A DNA stretch of 64,000 nt from Dyella_B jejuensis (lineage in GTDB: Bacteria > Pseudomonadota > Gammaproteobacteria > Xanthomonadales > Rhodanobacteraceae). Made by a program: the position numbers and the translations under genes. The notes under the pieces are model-generated. The model did no database searches. It saw only the letters and a program-made list of their open reading frames with translations, and was not told the DNA's origin. The stretch lies in the NCBI RefSeq assembly GCF_044904675.1, contig NZ_JADIKJ010000017.1, positions 1-64,000 of the forward strand. Reading direction: 5' to 3'. Position 1 is the first letter of the stretch, and each line of letters opens with the position of its first letter. This document shows positions 44,297 to 53,702 of the stretch, in pieces.

Positions 44297-45679
44297 TTAA
44301 GCACTGAGTACGCGGTAGCAAGGCACGTAGGCGCTGCCGCCCGGCAGCTTCATGCGATGTTGCTGCACGAATGCCTGCAGCAGGCGGTCCAGGGCGCGCA
44401 TGATCTCGGCTTCACCGTCGATTTCGAACGGGCCATGCCGTTCGATCGCCCGCACGCCTTCGTCTTTCACATTGCCGGCCACGATCCCTGAAAAGGCGCG
44501 GCGCAGGTCGGCAGCCAGTTCGTGGCGAGGGCGGTTGCGGTGGATGGCCAGCGCGCGCATGGCCTCGTGGGTGGGCACGAACGGCTGTTGGAACGTCAAC
44601 GGAATGCTGAGCGACCAATTGAAGAAAAAGGCATCCTTGTTGTCCAGGCGATGATTGCGCACTTTGTCCAGGCCACGCACCATGGTGTGCGCCACGGCGA
44701 TCGGATCGTCCACGATGATCTTGTAGCGCTGCGCCACCTCTTCGCCCAGCGCCAGCTTGAGGAACGTATCGATCTGCTCGAAATACGCGGCCGACTGTTT
44801 CGGCCCGGTAAAGATCAGCGGGAACGGAATTCCCGCGTTGTCCGGATGCAACAGGATGCCGAGCAGATAGAGAATTTCTTCCGCGGTACCGACGCCGCCA
44901 GGGAACACGATGATGCCGTGGCCCATGCGCACGAAAGCCTCCAGGCGCTTCTCGATATCCGGCATGATCACCAGCTGGTTCACGATCGGATTGGGCGATT
45001 CGGCGGCGATGATGCCCGGCTCGGTCAGGCCGATATAGCGGTTGTTGCGGCGCCGCTGCTTGGCGTGCGCGATGGTGGCGCCTTTCATGGGCCCTTTCAT
45101 CGCGCCGGGGCCGCAACCGGTGCAGATATCCAGGCCGCGCAGGCCGAGCTGGTAGCCGACCGATTTGGTGTATTCGTATTCGTCGCGTGAGATCGAATGG
45201 CCGCCCCAGCAGACCGCCAGGTTGGGATCGATCTGTGGCTTGAGGATGCGCGCATTGCGCAGGATCTCGAACACGGCGTGGGTAATGCCGACGGTATCGT
45301 GCAGGTCGAAGCCGCCCTGCTCCAGCTGCGTCGATACGTACACGATGTCGCGCACTACCGCCACCAGCAGCTCATTGATGCCGCGGATGATGTGGCCGTC
45401 CACGAAGGCCCTGGCCGGCGCGTGCGCCAGCTCGATCTTGATGCCGCGATCCTGCTGCAGCACCTGGATGTCGAAATCCGGGTATTGCTCGAACATGCCG
45501 CGCGGATCGTCACCCACTTCTCCCGAGGTCAGCACCGCAAGCGCACAACGGCGCAGCAGGCCATGCAGGCCCGAACCGCTGGCATCGCGCAGTCGCGCCA
45601 CTTCGTTGCGCGACAGAATATCCAGGCCGCCGGCGGGCGAAATGCGCGCGCTGACCGTGCCGGATTGCAGATTGATCAT
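44297..45679 (-). CDS. ppnN: nucleotide 5'-monophosphate nucleosidase (PpnN, LOG family)
   Basis: A 460-residue PpnN (YgdH) homologue, which splits nucleoside monophosphates into base and ribose 5-phosphate and in E. coli is stimulated by (p)ppGpp. The central Rossmann domain contains the LOG motif FPGGVGTAEEILYLLG and the nucleotide-binding GLDICTGCGPGAMKGPMKGA. N- and C-terminal flanking domains characteristic of PpnN are both present. The start at 45679 has SD AAGGAG 6 nt upstream; the open frame continues further but runs into the inserted repeat element, which ends 56 nt before the start and may have displaced or replaced the promoter. Confidence 0.92.
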   Translation of the reverse strand: MINLQSGTVSARISPAGGLDILSRNEVARLRDASGSGLHGLLRRCALAVLTSGEVGDDPRGMFEQYPDFDIQVLQQDRGIKIELAHAPARAFVDGHIIRGINELLVAVVRDIVYVSTQLEQGGFDLHDTVGITHAVFEILRNARILKPQIDPNLAVCWGGHSISRDEYEYTKSVGYQLGLRGLDICTGCGPGAMKGPMKGATIAHAKQRRRNNRYIGLTEPGIIAAESPNPIVNQLVIMPDIEKRLEAFVRMGHGIIVFPGGVGTAEEILYLLGILLHPDNAGIPFPLIFTGPKQSAAYFEQIDTFLKLALGEEVAQRYKIIVDDPIAVAHTMVRGLDKVRNHRLDNKDAFFFNWSLSIPLTFQQPFVPTHEAMRALAIHRNRPRHELAADLRRAFSGIVAGNVKDEGVRAIERHGPFEIDGEAEIMRALDRLLQAFVQQHRMKLPGGSAYVPCYRVLSA

Positions 45680-45735
45680 GGAAATCTCCTTGGTACGACA
45701 CTTCACCAGCGCACCGGGCGCGCGCGGCCCGCTAG

Positions 45736-46113
45736 GGATGCTCTGATCCATGCTACGCAGGCGGCCTGATGACCAGAAGGCTCGCAGAGTGTGTTGTGCG
45801 GCGCCGGGAAGACTGGCCGTCTTGCCAAGCCGCGCGGCGCACTCTGCGTGCCTTCTGGACATCACCCCATCGCTTTAAATTCAACATGTTGGGGCCAGCT
45901 CTGTCTGTCCGCATCCCTTCCTCGCTCCTCAAAGCCGAGTGCATCCATGCACTCTCCCCGCGTGCGGTCCATCGTCTCGACAGACCGCCAGTCTGCCTTC
46001 CTCGCTCCTCAAAGCCGGGTACATCCATGTACCCTCCCCGCGTGCGCCGACGAACCTATGGTCTGCGAACAGACAGAGCTGGTGACGCCTACGTAGCATG
46101 GATCAGAGCATCC
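45736..46113. mobile_element. MITE-like interspersed repeat, copy C (378 bp, complete)
   Basis: Nearly identical to copy B and exactly the same length. It has perfect flanking duplications CTAG (45732-45735 and 46114-46117). The left end GGATGCTCTGATCCATGCTA and the right end TAGCATGGATCAGAGCATCC are complementary; the inner 25-bp inverted repeat has two mismatches here. The element lies between ppnN and the TonB receptor terminator, 56 nt upstream of the ppnN start. Confidence 0.88.
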
Positions 46114-46147
46114 CTAGCTTCACGCGCCTGCCTCGGCACGGTCAAGC

Positions 46148-46179
46148 GAAAAAAAGCCGGTCCCTCGCGGAACCGGCTT
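46148..46179 (-). terminator. rho-independent terminator of the TonB receptor gene
   Basis: On the minus strand the stem AAGCCGGTTCC/GGACCGGCTT with loop GCGAG is followed by a run of seven T residues, 26 nt past the receptor stop. Confidence 0.92.
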
Positions 46180-46205
46180 ATCGGTACATGGCTGCTGGCG
46201 ATGGA

Positions 46206-48704
46206 TCAGTCGAACGACGCGCCGATTGTCACCATCCACGTGCGCTCCTGGAGGATCGAATACGTCGCAGGCGAGTAGTACTGGCCCAGCTTGTTGTTAC
46301 CGCTGGCGTCAGACGTGCTGGCCAGGAACGGCGAGCTGTACGCCCAGGTGAATGCGTGGTGGTTGGTCAGGTTGTACACGTTGAGCTTGATGTACGGCTT
46401 GCGCAACCAACTGCTGAAGTCGCTGAAGTCGTAGCCCGCATCGAGGTTGAAGGTCGTATAGCCACCCACTTTCTGCGTATTGGACCAATCGCCCCAGACC
46501 GCACCGCGATACTTCGCATTCAGGCTGGCCCACACCGGACCCTGATGGAAGTTCAGGCTCGTGTACGCGGCATTGAGCGGCGTGTTGGTGAGGGTCTTGC
46601 CCTTGGTGAAGTAGATACCGTCGTTGCCGGCGTCCACATTGTCCTGCTGGCGCGAGATGGTGTACGTGTAGGAACCATATAGCGTGAACTGATCGTTCAA
46701 CTGGACGCTGGCCTCGCCGTTGAGGCCGCGCATGTGCACATTGGGCAGTTCGGTATAAACCGTCAGGCCGCTGTTCTCGTCGTAGCCGCTGACCTGCTTA
46801 TTGTGGAAATTGGCGGCATACGCATCCAGGCTGGCCGATACGCGCTGGGAGTAGAAGCGATATCCCAGGTCGACGGTCGTCGAGGTCTCCGGCTTTTCGA
46901 CGCTGGCGTACTCATGGCCAGGATACGGATCGACCACGGCAAGCTCCGCCGCCGCGCCGTTCTCCATCACCGCGCCATTGACGGGCGTGCGGAACGTGCG
47001 GCCCGCGCCCAGGAAGATCTGGTTGGCGTCGTTGATCTGATACTTGATACCGGCCGTCGGCGACCAGTCGTGATAAGTGACGCTGAGCGGACCGCCGTAC
47101 TGCTGGTCATACGTGGGGCCGTAGTTCGCGCCCGGATCTTCGTAGTCATAGCCCTGGCGCTTGGCCCAGATGTAGGCCACGCCGGTAGTCACGGTCAGAG
47201 CGTCGGTCGGCGTCCAGGTATTGGTGGCAAAGGCTTTTTCGGTCGTCGTGGCGGTGTACTCGCTGTAGGCGCGCATCACCTGTCCGTCGGGATAACGGAT
47301 GACGTTGGTATTGCCCCAGATGTCCGCCACGCCTCCCGTCGCCGGATCGATCAGCGAGTAGACCTCGTCCTGCTGCTCACGCGGCCGCTCCCACCACACG
47401 CCGTAGACCAGCGTGTCGTTGTTGCCGAAGTCCTGGCTCAGCTTGGCGATCACGCCCGGGCGGTAGGTATAGGACTGGTTGATGTCATAGACCAGGCCCT
47501 TGGTGCCATTCGTGACGATGCCATCGCCGTTGAGGTCGGCGTTGACGTACTCGAATTCGTTGTGGTCGCTGGTCGACTCGGTGAAGGTGGTGGCGCCGCT
47601 GCCGCCGCCCGAACCGTACTGGAAGTACGGCACCACCGACAGGTGCAGGTTGTCCGTCAGCGTGAATTCGCCGTCGGCGCTGAACAGCGCGCTCTTGAAC
47701 GGATTGGTATGCAGGCCGTAGTAGCACGCATTGTAGGCGGTATTGGGGCCGCAATAGGCCGCCGCGGTTTCCTTGATGTTCGGCGGAAAACCCCAGTAGC
47801 CGGAATAGTTCTGGTCGTACTGCTCCGCGGCCTGCAACTTGGTCAGGTGCATGTAATCGTTCTTCACTTCCCGGTTGTACTGCATCGAGAAGGACACCGA
47901 ATTACGGTCATCGATGGTCCACAGCAGCTTGCCGTCAACCTTGGTGACCTTTTGCTTGCCCGGGCCATCCCAGATGTTGGCTTCGTTGTTGGAGAAAGAA
48001 ATCCACGAACGCACGGGGCCCATGTCGCCCGTGTTCAAGCGCACGAAGGTGCGGTGATAGCTATTGCCACCCAAGGTCTGGCTCACGTCCACGCCGCCGG
48101 TGTGCGAGGGATCGATGGTCGCCCAGCCGATCGAGCCGCCGGCCGCACCCGAGATTGGCTGGTCCACGTCAGGCCAGCCTTGCTGGACAGTGATGTCGCC
48201 CATGTTTTCGGTATCGCCGTATTCGCTGGCGTAGACCTGGTAGCTGCCGCTGTCGTTGATGGGGGCACCATTGACGGTCGTGCCGATTTCATCGCTGGTG
48301 AATCCACGGATGCTGTAGTTGCCGTCGTTCAAACCCGTGAAATCGTCGGTGGATGTGATCACACCCGGAATGCTTTCGATCGCCTGGGTAAAGTTGGCGC
48401 CAGGTGCAGCCTGCTGGATGGCTTGGCGGGTAACGGTCGAAACCGCCTTGGGCGCATCCTGTTCGGTCATCAGTCCGCCGCCGAGCGCCAGGTCCGAGGC
48501 CGTCACCTTCACCGTATCCAGTACGCGCGCGCTCTTGGTGGCTACGGCCGAGACCTTCGACGTGCTGGACACGGAGGCCTGGGACGACTGCGAGGGGGTG
48601 CCCTGGGCTGTCGCTTGGCCGCCGTTGGCGGTCTGCGCCATGGCGATGCCCATCGACATATAACAGGCAACGGCAATCGCTGCGGAAAGATGCGTTCGTT
48701 TCAT
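46206..48704 (-). CDS. TonB-dependent outer-membrane receptor
   Basis: An 832-residue ligand-gated outer-membrane channel energised by TonB. The signal peptide starts MKRTHLSAAIAVACYMSMG (cleavage after AMA), followed by a low-complexity linker. The plug domain shows DAPKAVSTVTRQAI, IPGVITSTDDFTGLNDGNYS and IRGF, and a 22-strand barrel follows, ending in the canonical outer-membrane strand ERTWMVTIGASFD with a terminal aromatic residue. It resembles xanthomonad receptors with broad carbohydrate or iron ligands; no transport or regulatory genes adjoin it. The start at 48704 is chosen for the signal peptide, although its SD is weak. Confidence 0.93.
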   Translation of the reverse strand: MKRTHLSAAIAVACYMSMGIAMAQTANGGQATAQGTPSQSSQASVSSTSKVSAVATKSARVLDTVKVTASDLALGGGLMTEQDAPKAVSTVTRQAIQQAAPGANFTQAIESIPGVITSTDDFTGLNDGNYSIRGFTSDEIGTTVNGAPINDSGSYQVYASEYGDTENMGDITVQQGWPDVDQPISGAAGGSIGWATIDPSHTGGVDVSQTLGGNSYHRTFVRLNTGDMGPVRSWISFSNNEANIWDGPGKQKVTKVDGKLLWTIDDRNSVSFSMQYNREVKNDYMHLTKLQAAEQYDQNYSGYWGFPPNIKETAAAYCGPNTAYNACYYGLHTNPFKSALFSADGEFTLTDNLHLSVVPYFQYGSGGGSGATTFTESTSDHNEFEYVNADLNGDGIVTNGTKGLVYDINQSYTYRPGVIAKLSQDFGNNDTLVYGVWWERPREQQDEVYSLIDPATGGVADIWGNTNVIRYPDGQVMRAYSEYTATTTEKAFATNTWTPTDALTVTTGVAYIWAKRQGYDYEDPGANYGPTYDQQYGGPLSVTYHDWSPTAGIKYQINDANQIFLGAGRTFRTPVNGAVMENGAAAELAVVDPYPGHEYASVEKPETSTTVDLGYRFYSQRVSASLDAYAANFHNKQVSGYDENSGLTVYTELPNVHMRGLNGEASVQLNDQFTLYGSYTYTISRQQDNVDAGNDGIYFTKGKTLTNTPLNAAYTSLNFHQGPVWASLNAKYRGAVWGDWSNTQKVGGYTTFNLDAGYDFSDFSSWLRKPYIKLNVYNLTNHHAFTWAYSSPFLASTSDASGNNKLGQYYSPATYSILQERTWMVTIGASFD

Positions 48705-49200
48705 TAAGAGCCCCGTAGTCCAATTGTTGATTTCGAGATTGCTTGGCACCGCTTGTAATGACCGCTCAAACTTCTCTTGCCTTCAAACCCGCCGTCAGCC
48801 GGCCATCTGGACTACAGCGACGCGCTCCTTCGACACAAATAAAGGGCCCGGGCCCATGCTGCATGAGCCGCGAAAACCTTTCCTTGGAACCCTTGCGTTT
48901 TTGCGAACTTCTGGCAGACGAAGCGCCAAAGGCTTCGACCCCTAACCCGGATGGCACGTGTGAGTAACTGTCCGTCGCTTTTGCCCAGGTGTTGCTTACG
49001 CCGAGGCGAGATGAAAGCGGTCACGTATCCTTAGCGATACCTTAGCACAATCACACATAAGCTTTACATTAATTTTACAGAACTATCGCAGTTCGGGGAT
49101 GACTTGCCCAGCCTGTCCATGCATCAAGACCGGCACCCGGAAGTGGCCATGAATTCGTTGGGCGGAACGACACGCAAGCGATCCCGAGAATGTCAGGGAC
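48705..49200 (-). promoter_or_regulatory. 496-nt region upstream of the TonB receptor
   Basis: No gene recognised. An AT-rich stretch around 49035-49085 (TTAGCACAATCACACATAAG... TTAATTTTACAG) is the probable promoter of the leftward receptor gene, giving a long leader of some 330 nt that contains the palindrome GGGCCCGGGCCC (about 48844). No riboswitch consensus (for example cobalamin) was found. Confidence 0.4.
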
Positions 49201-50913
49201 TCATCCGCCCTGGCCCAGGTAGCGGGCGCGCTTGGCGGGTTTCAGGCGTGCCAGGTCGAGCATGACGAGGCCATCCACGCAACCGGAGAAACCGGGATCC
49301 TCGCCAAAATCGAGGAACTGCACGCCATCCGGCTCAACCAGGTCGACGTACTGGCGGTACAACACCGGCAGGGTTACGCCGAGGGCATCCAGATGATGGC
49401 GCAGCCGGCCAAGGCCGCTTGCCGGGTCCAATCCCTCCAATTCGCGACGCACCCCTTCGAGCACGTCCGGCGAGACCTTGAACGGTTGGCGCGCACTGGC
49501 GAGTCCCGGCGCGCCGAAGTAGTGCTGGTGTGCCGCGGCGATCCATTCGCGTGCCTGGCGCGGCAGGCTGACCGACATGCTGACCGGCCCGAACAGGTAA
49601 CGCAGTTCCGGATGGCGCTGCAAATAGAGGCCGATGCCCTGCCATAAATGATCCAGCGCTCGCGAACGCCAATAAGCCGGGGCGATGAAACTGCGCCCGA
49701 GTTCCAGGCCTTGCGCAAGCCGCGATTCGAGTGCCGGCGAATACTGAAAGAGGCTGGCGGTGTAGAGGCCGCTCAGGCCGCGCGTAGTGATCAGGCGGCC
49801 GCCATGCCCCAACCGGTACGAGCCGACAATGCGCAATGCCTTGGGATCCCACAGCACCAGGTGCTCGTAGTGTCCATCATAAGTATCCAGGTCGCGCCGG
49901 GCATTGGTGCCCTCGCCGACCTTGCGGAAGGTCAGCTCGCGCAAGCGGCCAATCTCGCGCAAGGCAGCGCCGTCAGTCGATCCGCGCAGCACGATCAGTT
50001 GCTTTCCATCGGCCAGGTCGGCCAATTTTTCGCCTTGGGCAAGTTCGAACGCGACCCGCTCCACCGGCTCCGGATGCGCCAGCGGCACCTGTCCACCGAA
50101 GATCAGCCCACGTCGCCGGCCGAGCCGGTAGACGTGACGCCGCATCAGGTCCGCGGCCCGCTGAGCCGATTCATTGCTGCGCCTGGACAATTCCTCGGCA
50201 CTGACCAAGGCGCCTACGCTGAAACCGATCCGGCTGACCGCCGTAGCCACCGCCTCGCGCGGCAGCATGGCCGTGCTGAGCGGCTTGGCCAACATCGACA
50301 GGCCGTAGAACATGGCCGAATTGCGGGCTGCCACATGGATCGGCAACACCGGTGTCTTGCTGCGCATCGCAAGCCGCGCAAAGCCGTCGGACCAGCGTGC
50401 ATCGCGCACGCCCGCCGGACCCATGCGCGACACTTCGCCAGCCGGAAAAATGATCAGGGCCTCGCCACGTTCCAGCGCACGATAAACGTTTCGCAGCTTC
50501 GACGCCGCGCCGCCGCCAAAGACGTCCACCGGCAACAGCAGGTGCCCGAGCTGCGGCACGGCCGCCAGCCAGTCATTGCCGAGGATGCGCACATCCTGGC
50601 GCACCGAGCCCACCAGTTGCAGCAAGGCCATGGCATCGAGCATGCCGAGCGGATGATTGGCAACGATCAACGCAGCGCCTTCCACGGGAATGTTTTCCCG
50701 CTCGCGCTGCACGACGTGATAACTGCAACCCAGCAGATCAAGCACTTGTTCGACGAAGTCGAAGCCCTTCGTATCGGCAAGCCGGTCCAGCACCCGGTTG
50801 AATCCTGCTTCGTCGGCAAGTCGGCCAAGCATGCCAGCGACGGGCCGACGGATCATCGGATGCTGCGCAAGCCATGGCAGACGTTCGGTAAGCGCCTGTT
50901 CAACGCTAAGCAT
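49201..50913 (-). CDS. OlsF-like double acyltransferase (PlsC-type plus GNAT domain)
   Basis: A 570-residue fusion. The N-terminal part (about residues 60-260) is a 1-acylglycerol-3-phosphate acyltransferase-like domain with the H-x4-D motif in VANHPLGMLD and the FPAGEVSRMG block. The C-terminal part (about 290-560) is a GNAT-like acyltransferase of the OlsB type, with RELTFRKVGEGT, DTYDGHYEHLVLWD and GRSFI. This domain order is that of OlsF, which makes ornithine lipids in one protein: N-acylation of ornithine and then O-acylation. Membrane-associated cytoplasmic enzyme. The assignment to ornithine lipid rather than another acyl-amino acid is inference. Confidence 0.75.
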   Translation of the reverse strand: MLSVEQALTERLPWLAQHPMIRRPVAGMLGRLADEAGFNRVLDRLADTKGFDFVEQVLDLLGCSYHVVQRERENIPVEGAALIVANHPLGMLDAMALLQLVGSVRQDVRILGNDWLAAVPQLGHLLLPVDVFGGGAASKLRNVYRALERGEALIIFPAGEVSRMGPAGVRDARWSDGFARLAMRSKTPVLPIHVAARNSAMFYGLSMLAKPLSTAMLPREAVATAVSRIGFSVGALVSAEELSRRSNESAQRAADLMRRHVYRLGRRRGLIFGGQVPLAHPEPVERVAFELAQGEKLADLADGKQLIVLRGSTDGAALREIGRLRELTFRKVGEGTNARRDLDTYDGHYEHLVLWDPKALRIVGSYRLGHGGRLITTRGLSGLYTASLFQYSPALESRLAQGLELGRSFIAPAYWRSRALDHLWQGIGLYLQRHPELRYLFGPVSMSVSLPRQAREWIAAAHQHYFGAPGLASARQPFKVSPDVLEGVRRELEGLDPASGLGRLRHHLDALGVTLPVLYRQYVDLVEPDGVQFLDFGEDPGFSGCVDGLVMLDLARLKPAKRARYLGQGG

Positions 50914-51162
50914 GACCGCCTCCCTTGGTTTTAATCCATGTTGCCGATCAAGTGTGACAACTGCGCGAAATCGCGCGTTATAACTTGTGTCGATCGCAAG
51001 AATAACCGAAGCAGTCGGTGCGGTTTCTTAAGAGCATGTTCAAAGCCGGCACGGCATGCAGACTGGATATGCGGCAACGCTCACTTCGCAGGGCCAACAC
51101 AGGCACGCGGCAAGACCGGCTTCCTGCCATGGTGCAAGACGACTTTGAATCAGGACAAATGT

Positions 51163-51771
51163 TCAAACGGTCAGGTGCAGATAGGCGGCAATGCCGCCCA
51201 GGAACATCTGCACCGACAGGGCAATCAGCAACATGCCCATGACGCGCTCGAGCGCGGTGAGCACGCTTTCACCCAGCCAGCGATACAGGTAAGTGGAACT
51301 GAGCAGGATGACCGCCGTCGCCAGCCACGCACACAGCAAGGCGATCGCCCAATCGGCCGTGCGGCCGGGTTGCGTGTTGGTCAGCAGCAGCAACGCCGCC
51401 ATCGCCGACGGACCGGCCACGCCGGGAATAGCCATCGGCACGATGAAAGGCTCACCCTCGCCGGCCTTGCCGAAGATGCCGCCTTCGGCCGGCGGAAACA
51501 CCATGCGAATACCGATCAGGAACAGCACGATGCCGCCCGCGATGCTGATCGATTCCTGGCGCAACTGCAAAAGCTTCAGAATCAACTGGCCGCCCATCAG
51601 GAACATCAGCAGCACGCCCAACGCGATCAGCAGTTCGCGTACCAGCACCACGCGCCGCCGCTTGGGCGACACGTCCTTGAGCAGGCTCAGGAAGATCGGA
51701 ATATTGCCGAGCGGATCCATGATCAGGAACAGCAGGATCGCCGCCGACAGCGTGGTCATCTGCGTTTCCAT
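51163..51771 (-). CDS. MarC family integral membrane protein
   Basis: A 202-residue inner-membrane protein with six hydrophobic helices. Family signatures are visible: LFLIMDPLGNIPIFLSLL in the first helix, GGIVLFLIGIRMV, and PMAIPGVAGPSAMAALLLL in the second repeat (the two DPLGN/PGVAGP half-helix motifs). The function of MarC proteins is unsettled; an early link to multiple antibiotic resistance was withdrawn. It stands between the acyltransferase and the dehydrogenase genes on the same strand. Confidence 0.9.
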   Translation of the reverse strand: METQMTTLSAAILLFLIMDPLGNIPIFLSLLKDVSPKRRRVVLVRELLIALGVLLMFLMGGQLILKLLQLRQESISIAGGIVLFLIGIRMVFPPAEGGIFGKAGEGEPFIVPMAIPGVAGPSAMAALLLLTNTQPGRTADWAIALLCAWLATAVILLSSTYLYRWLGESVLTALERVMGMLLIALSVQMFLGGIAAYLHLTV

Positions 51772-51843
51772 GATTTGTTTTATCCAGGAATGGAAAGTGG
51801 TGAAGCAACCAAGGGATGCTCTGAACGCAGCGTCGTGCGGACT

Positions 51844-52635
51844 TTATGCCTGCGATAGCGATTCGGGCGCAAGCACGCGCAGGTCGAGCACGCCGCCGCG
51901 CGCGGCGGCAGCCTGGTCGCTCAGCAGATAGACCGCGGCATCGGCGCTGGCATCGGGCAAGGGCTGCCGGGTGGTGTCCTCGCCAAAGTACGCGGCGCGA
52001 CGCAAGGTGGTCCGCATCGGCGCCGGCAGCAGGGCGTGCACCCGCAAGGGACCGGTGTCGTGTTCGTCATGGAGGATGGCAACGAAGCGTTCCAACGCCG
52101 CCTTCGATACGCCATAGGCGCCCCAGTGCGCACGCTGTACGAGTTCGGGGTTGTCCAGCACGAACACTGCCGCGCTGTCGGGTGCCGCGGTCAGCAGTGG
52201 CAGGCACGCCTGGGTCAGTGCGAACGGCGCCGATACATTGACGTGCAAGGCGCGCAGCCAGGCATCGGGCTTGTGCATGGCCACCGGCATCAGACCGGCG
52301 AAACTCGCCGCGGCATGCACGATGCCATCCAGCCGCCCCAGGTCCCGCTGCAAACCTTCGGCCAACGCCTCGTAGTCGCGTGGCGTCGCCGATTCCATAT
52401 CGAGCGGATGGATCACCGGCTCGGGCAAGCCTTCGCCGAGCATGGCGTCATACAGCTGTTCCAGCTGGCGCTTGCGCTTGCCCGTGGCGACCACGGTCGC
52501 GCCGGCGCGGGCCGCGGCGCGCGCCACCGCACCACCCAATCCGCCATAGGCGCCCGTGACCAGCACGACGCGCCCAGCGAGCGGCCGGGCGGCGGGCGGC
52601 CACGATGCCGGCAGGCGATGCAGGGGCAGGCTCAT
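51844..52635 (-). CDS. short-chain dehydrogenase/reductase (YciK-like)
   Basis: A 263-residue classical SDR oxidoreductase. The cofactor motif TGAYGGLG (about residues 28-35) is followed by ATGKRKRQLEQL, suggesting NADP(H). The active site shows the catalytic tyrosine and lysine in YGVSK, with the NAG-like segment replaced by HAAAS. The start codon overlaps the stop of grxD by 4 nt (ATGA), so it is translated together with the glutaredoxin. It resembles YciK-type enzymes of unknown substrate. Confidence 0.88.
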   Translation of the reverse strand: MSLPLHRLPASWPPAARPLAGRVVLVTGAYGGLGGAVARAAARAGATVVATGKRKRQLEQLYDAMLGEGLPEPVIHPLDMESATPRDYEALAEGLQRDLGRLDGIVHAAASFAGLMPVAMHKPDAWLRALHVNVSAPFALTQACLPLLTAAPDSAAVFVLDNPELVQRAHWGAYGVSKAALERFVAILHDEHDTGPLRVHALLPAPMRTTLRRAAYFGEDTTRQPLPDASADAAVYLLSDQAAAARGGVLDLRVLAPESLSQA

Positions 52636-52958
52636 GCGTGATGCTCGCTGGCGACATCGTGCGCCATCCGCGCAAGCTCGCCGGCGGCTTTGAGGTCTTC
52701 GGCAATATCGCAACCCCCGATCAACTCGCCCTGGATGAAAAGCTGCGGGAAAGTCGGCCAGTTGGCGTAATGCGGCAACGCGGCGCGCACTTCCGGATCG
52801 GCCAGTACGTTCACCGCATGAAACATGGCGTTCGATTCCTCAAGCGCCTGCACCGCGCGACTGGAGAAGCCGCACATCGGGAACTGTGGCGTACCCTTCA
52901 TGAAGAGCACGATGGGATGCTCGGCGAGCACCGCCTTGATTCGTTCGTTGACGTCCAT
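52632..52958 (-). CDS. grxD: monothiol glutaredoxin (Grx4 type)
   Basis: A 108-residue monothiol glutaredoxin with the CGFS active site (Cys29), used to bind and hand over [2Fe-2S] clusters with glutathione. The following conserved segments WPTFPQLFIQGELIGGCDI include the cis-Pro and the glutathione-binding GG-D. It is divergent from sodB with 111 nt between the two starts, and overlaps the SDR gene at its end. It probably works in iron-sulfur cluster delivery and iron homeostasis. Confidence 0.95.
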   Translation of the reverse strand: MDVNERIKAVLAEHPIVLFMKGTPQFPMCGFSSRAVQALEESNAMFHAVNVLADPEVRAALPHYANWPTFPQLFIQGELIGGCDIAEDLKAAGELARMAHDVASEHHA

Positions 52959-53069
52959 AACTTCAGATTCATCACTACAATGCAGCCGGATCGGTAGTGT
53001 ACCAGCCGCCCTGGCGTCCCATCCGGGTCGCCGCGTCGTTCATCCTCAGCCAACGCCCAGGAGTTACCC

Positions 53070-53651
53070 ATGGCGATCGAACTTCCCCCGCTGCCCTATG
53101 AAAAGAACGCGCTCGAGCCGAACATTTCGGCCGAAACGCTGGAGTTCCACTATGGCAAGCACCACCAGGCCTATGTGACCAACCTCAACAATCTGATCAA
53201 GGGCACCGAGTTCGAGAACGCCTCGCTGGAAGACATCGTCAAGAAGTCCTCCGGCGGCGTGTTCAACAACGCAGCACAGACCTGGAACCATACCTTCTAC
53301 TGGCACTCGATGCGCTCGCCGCGCGACAACAACGCGCCCAGCGGCAAGCTGGCCGACGCCATCGACAAGGCGTTCGGCTCGTTCGACAAGTTCAAGGAAG
53401 AGTTCAGCAAATCCGCCGCCGGCAATTTCGGATCGGGCTGGACCTGGCTGGTGCAGCGCGCCGATGGCTCGCTGGGCATCGTCAACACCTCCAACGCCGC
53501 CACGCCGATCACCGGCAACGACAAGCCGCTGTTCACCGTCGACGTGTGGGAACACGCCTATTACATCGATTACCGCAATGCGCGGCCGAAGTACCTGGAG
53601 TCGTTCTGGAACCTGGTGAATTGGGATTTCGCGGCGAAGAATCTCGCCTGA
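53070..53651 (+). CDS. sodB: iron superoxide dismutase
   Basis: A 193-residue cytoplasmic Fe/Mn-family superoxide dismutase. Metal ligands are His27, His74, Asp158 and His162 (DVWEHAYY). The second-sphere Gln70 located before WNHTFYW is the iron-type arrangement, so it is called SodB rather than SodA. Length equals that of E. coli SodB. SD AGGAG lies upstream of the ATG. The gene faces grxD across a shared promoter region and ends at a terminator overlapping the purK stop. Confidence 0.94.
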   Translation: MAIELPPLPYEKNALEPNISAETLEFHYGKHHQAYVTNLNNLIKGTEFENASLEDIVKKSSGGVFNNAAQTWNHTFYWHSMRSPRDNNAPSGKLADAIDKAFGSFDKFKEEFSKSAAGNFGSGWTWLVQRADGSLGIVNTSNAATPITGNDKPLFTVDVWEHAYYIDYRNARPKYLESFWNLVNWDFAAKNLA

Positions 53652-53669
53652 AAAGCCGTTTTTGCGCGC

Positions 53670-53702
53670 CTCCTCTCCCGCCGGGGAGAGGAGTTTTATT
53701 TT
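53670..53702 (+). terminator. terminator between convergent sodB and purK
   Basis: The stem CTCCTCTCCC/GGGGAGAGGAG is followed by TTTTATTTT on the plus strand. The stem is the same CCTCTCCCC palindrome dispersed elsewhere, here serving as a true rho-independent terminator. Its T-tract overlaps the purK stop codon. Confidence 0.85.

Noticed and set aside
51814..51824. GGATGCTCTGA, matching the first 11 bases of the repeat's end
   Set aside because: Only 11 bases match, the flank is not YTAR, and no other part of the element is present. Chance or a very old relic.
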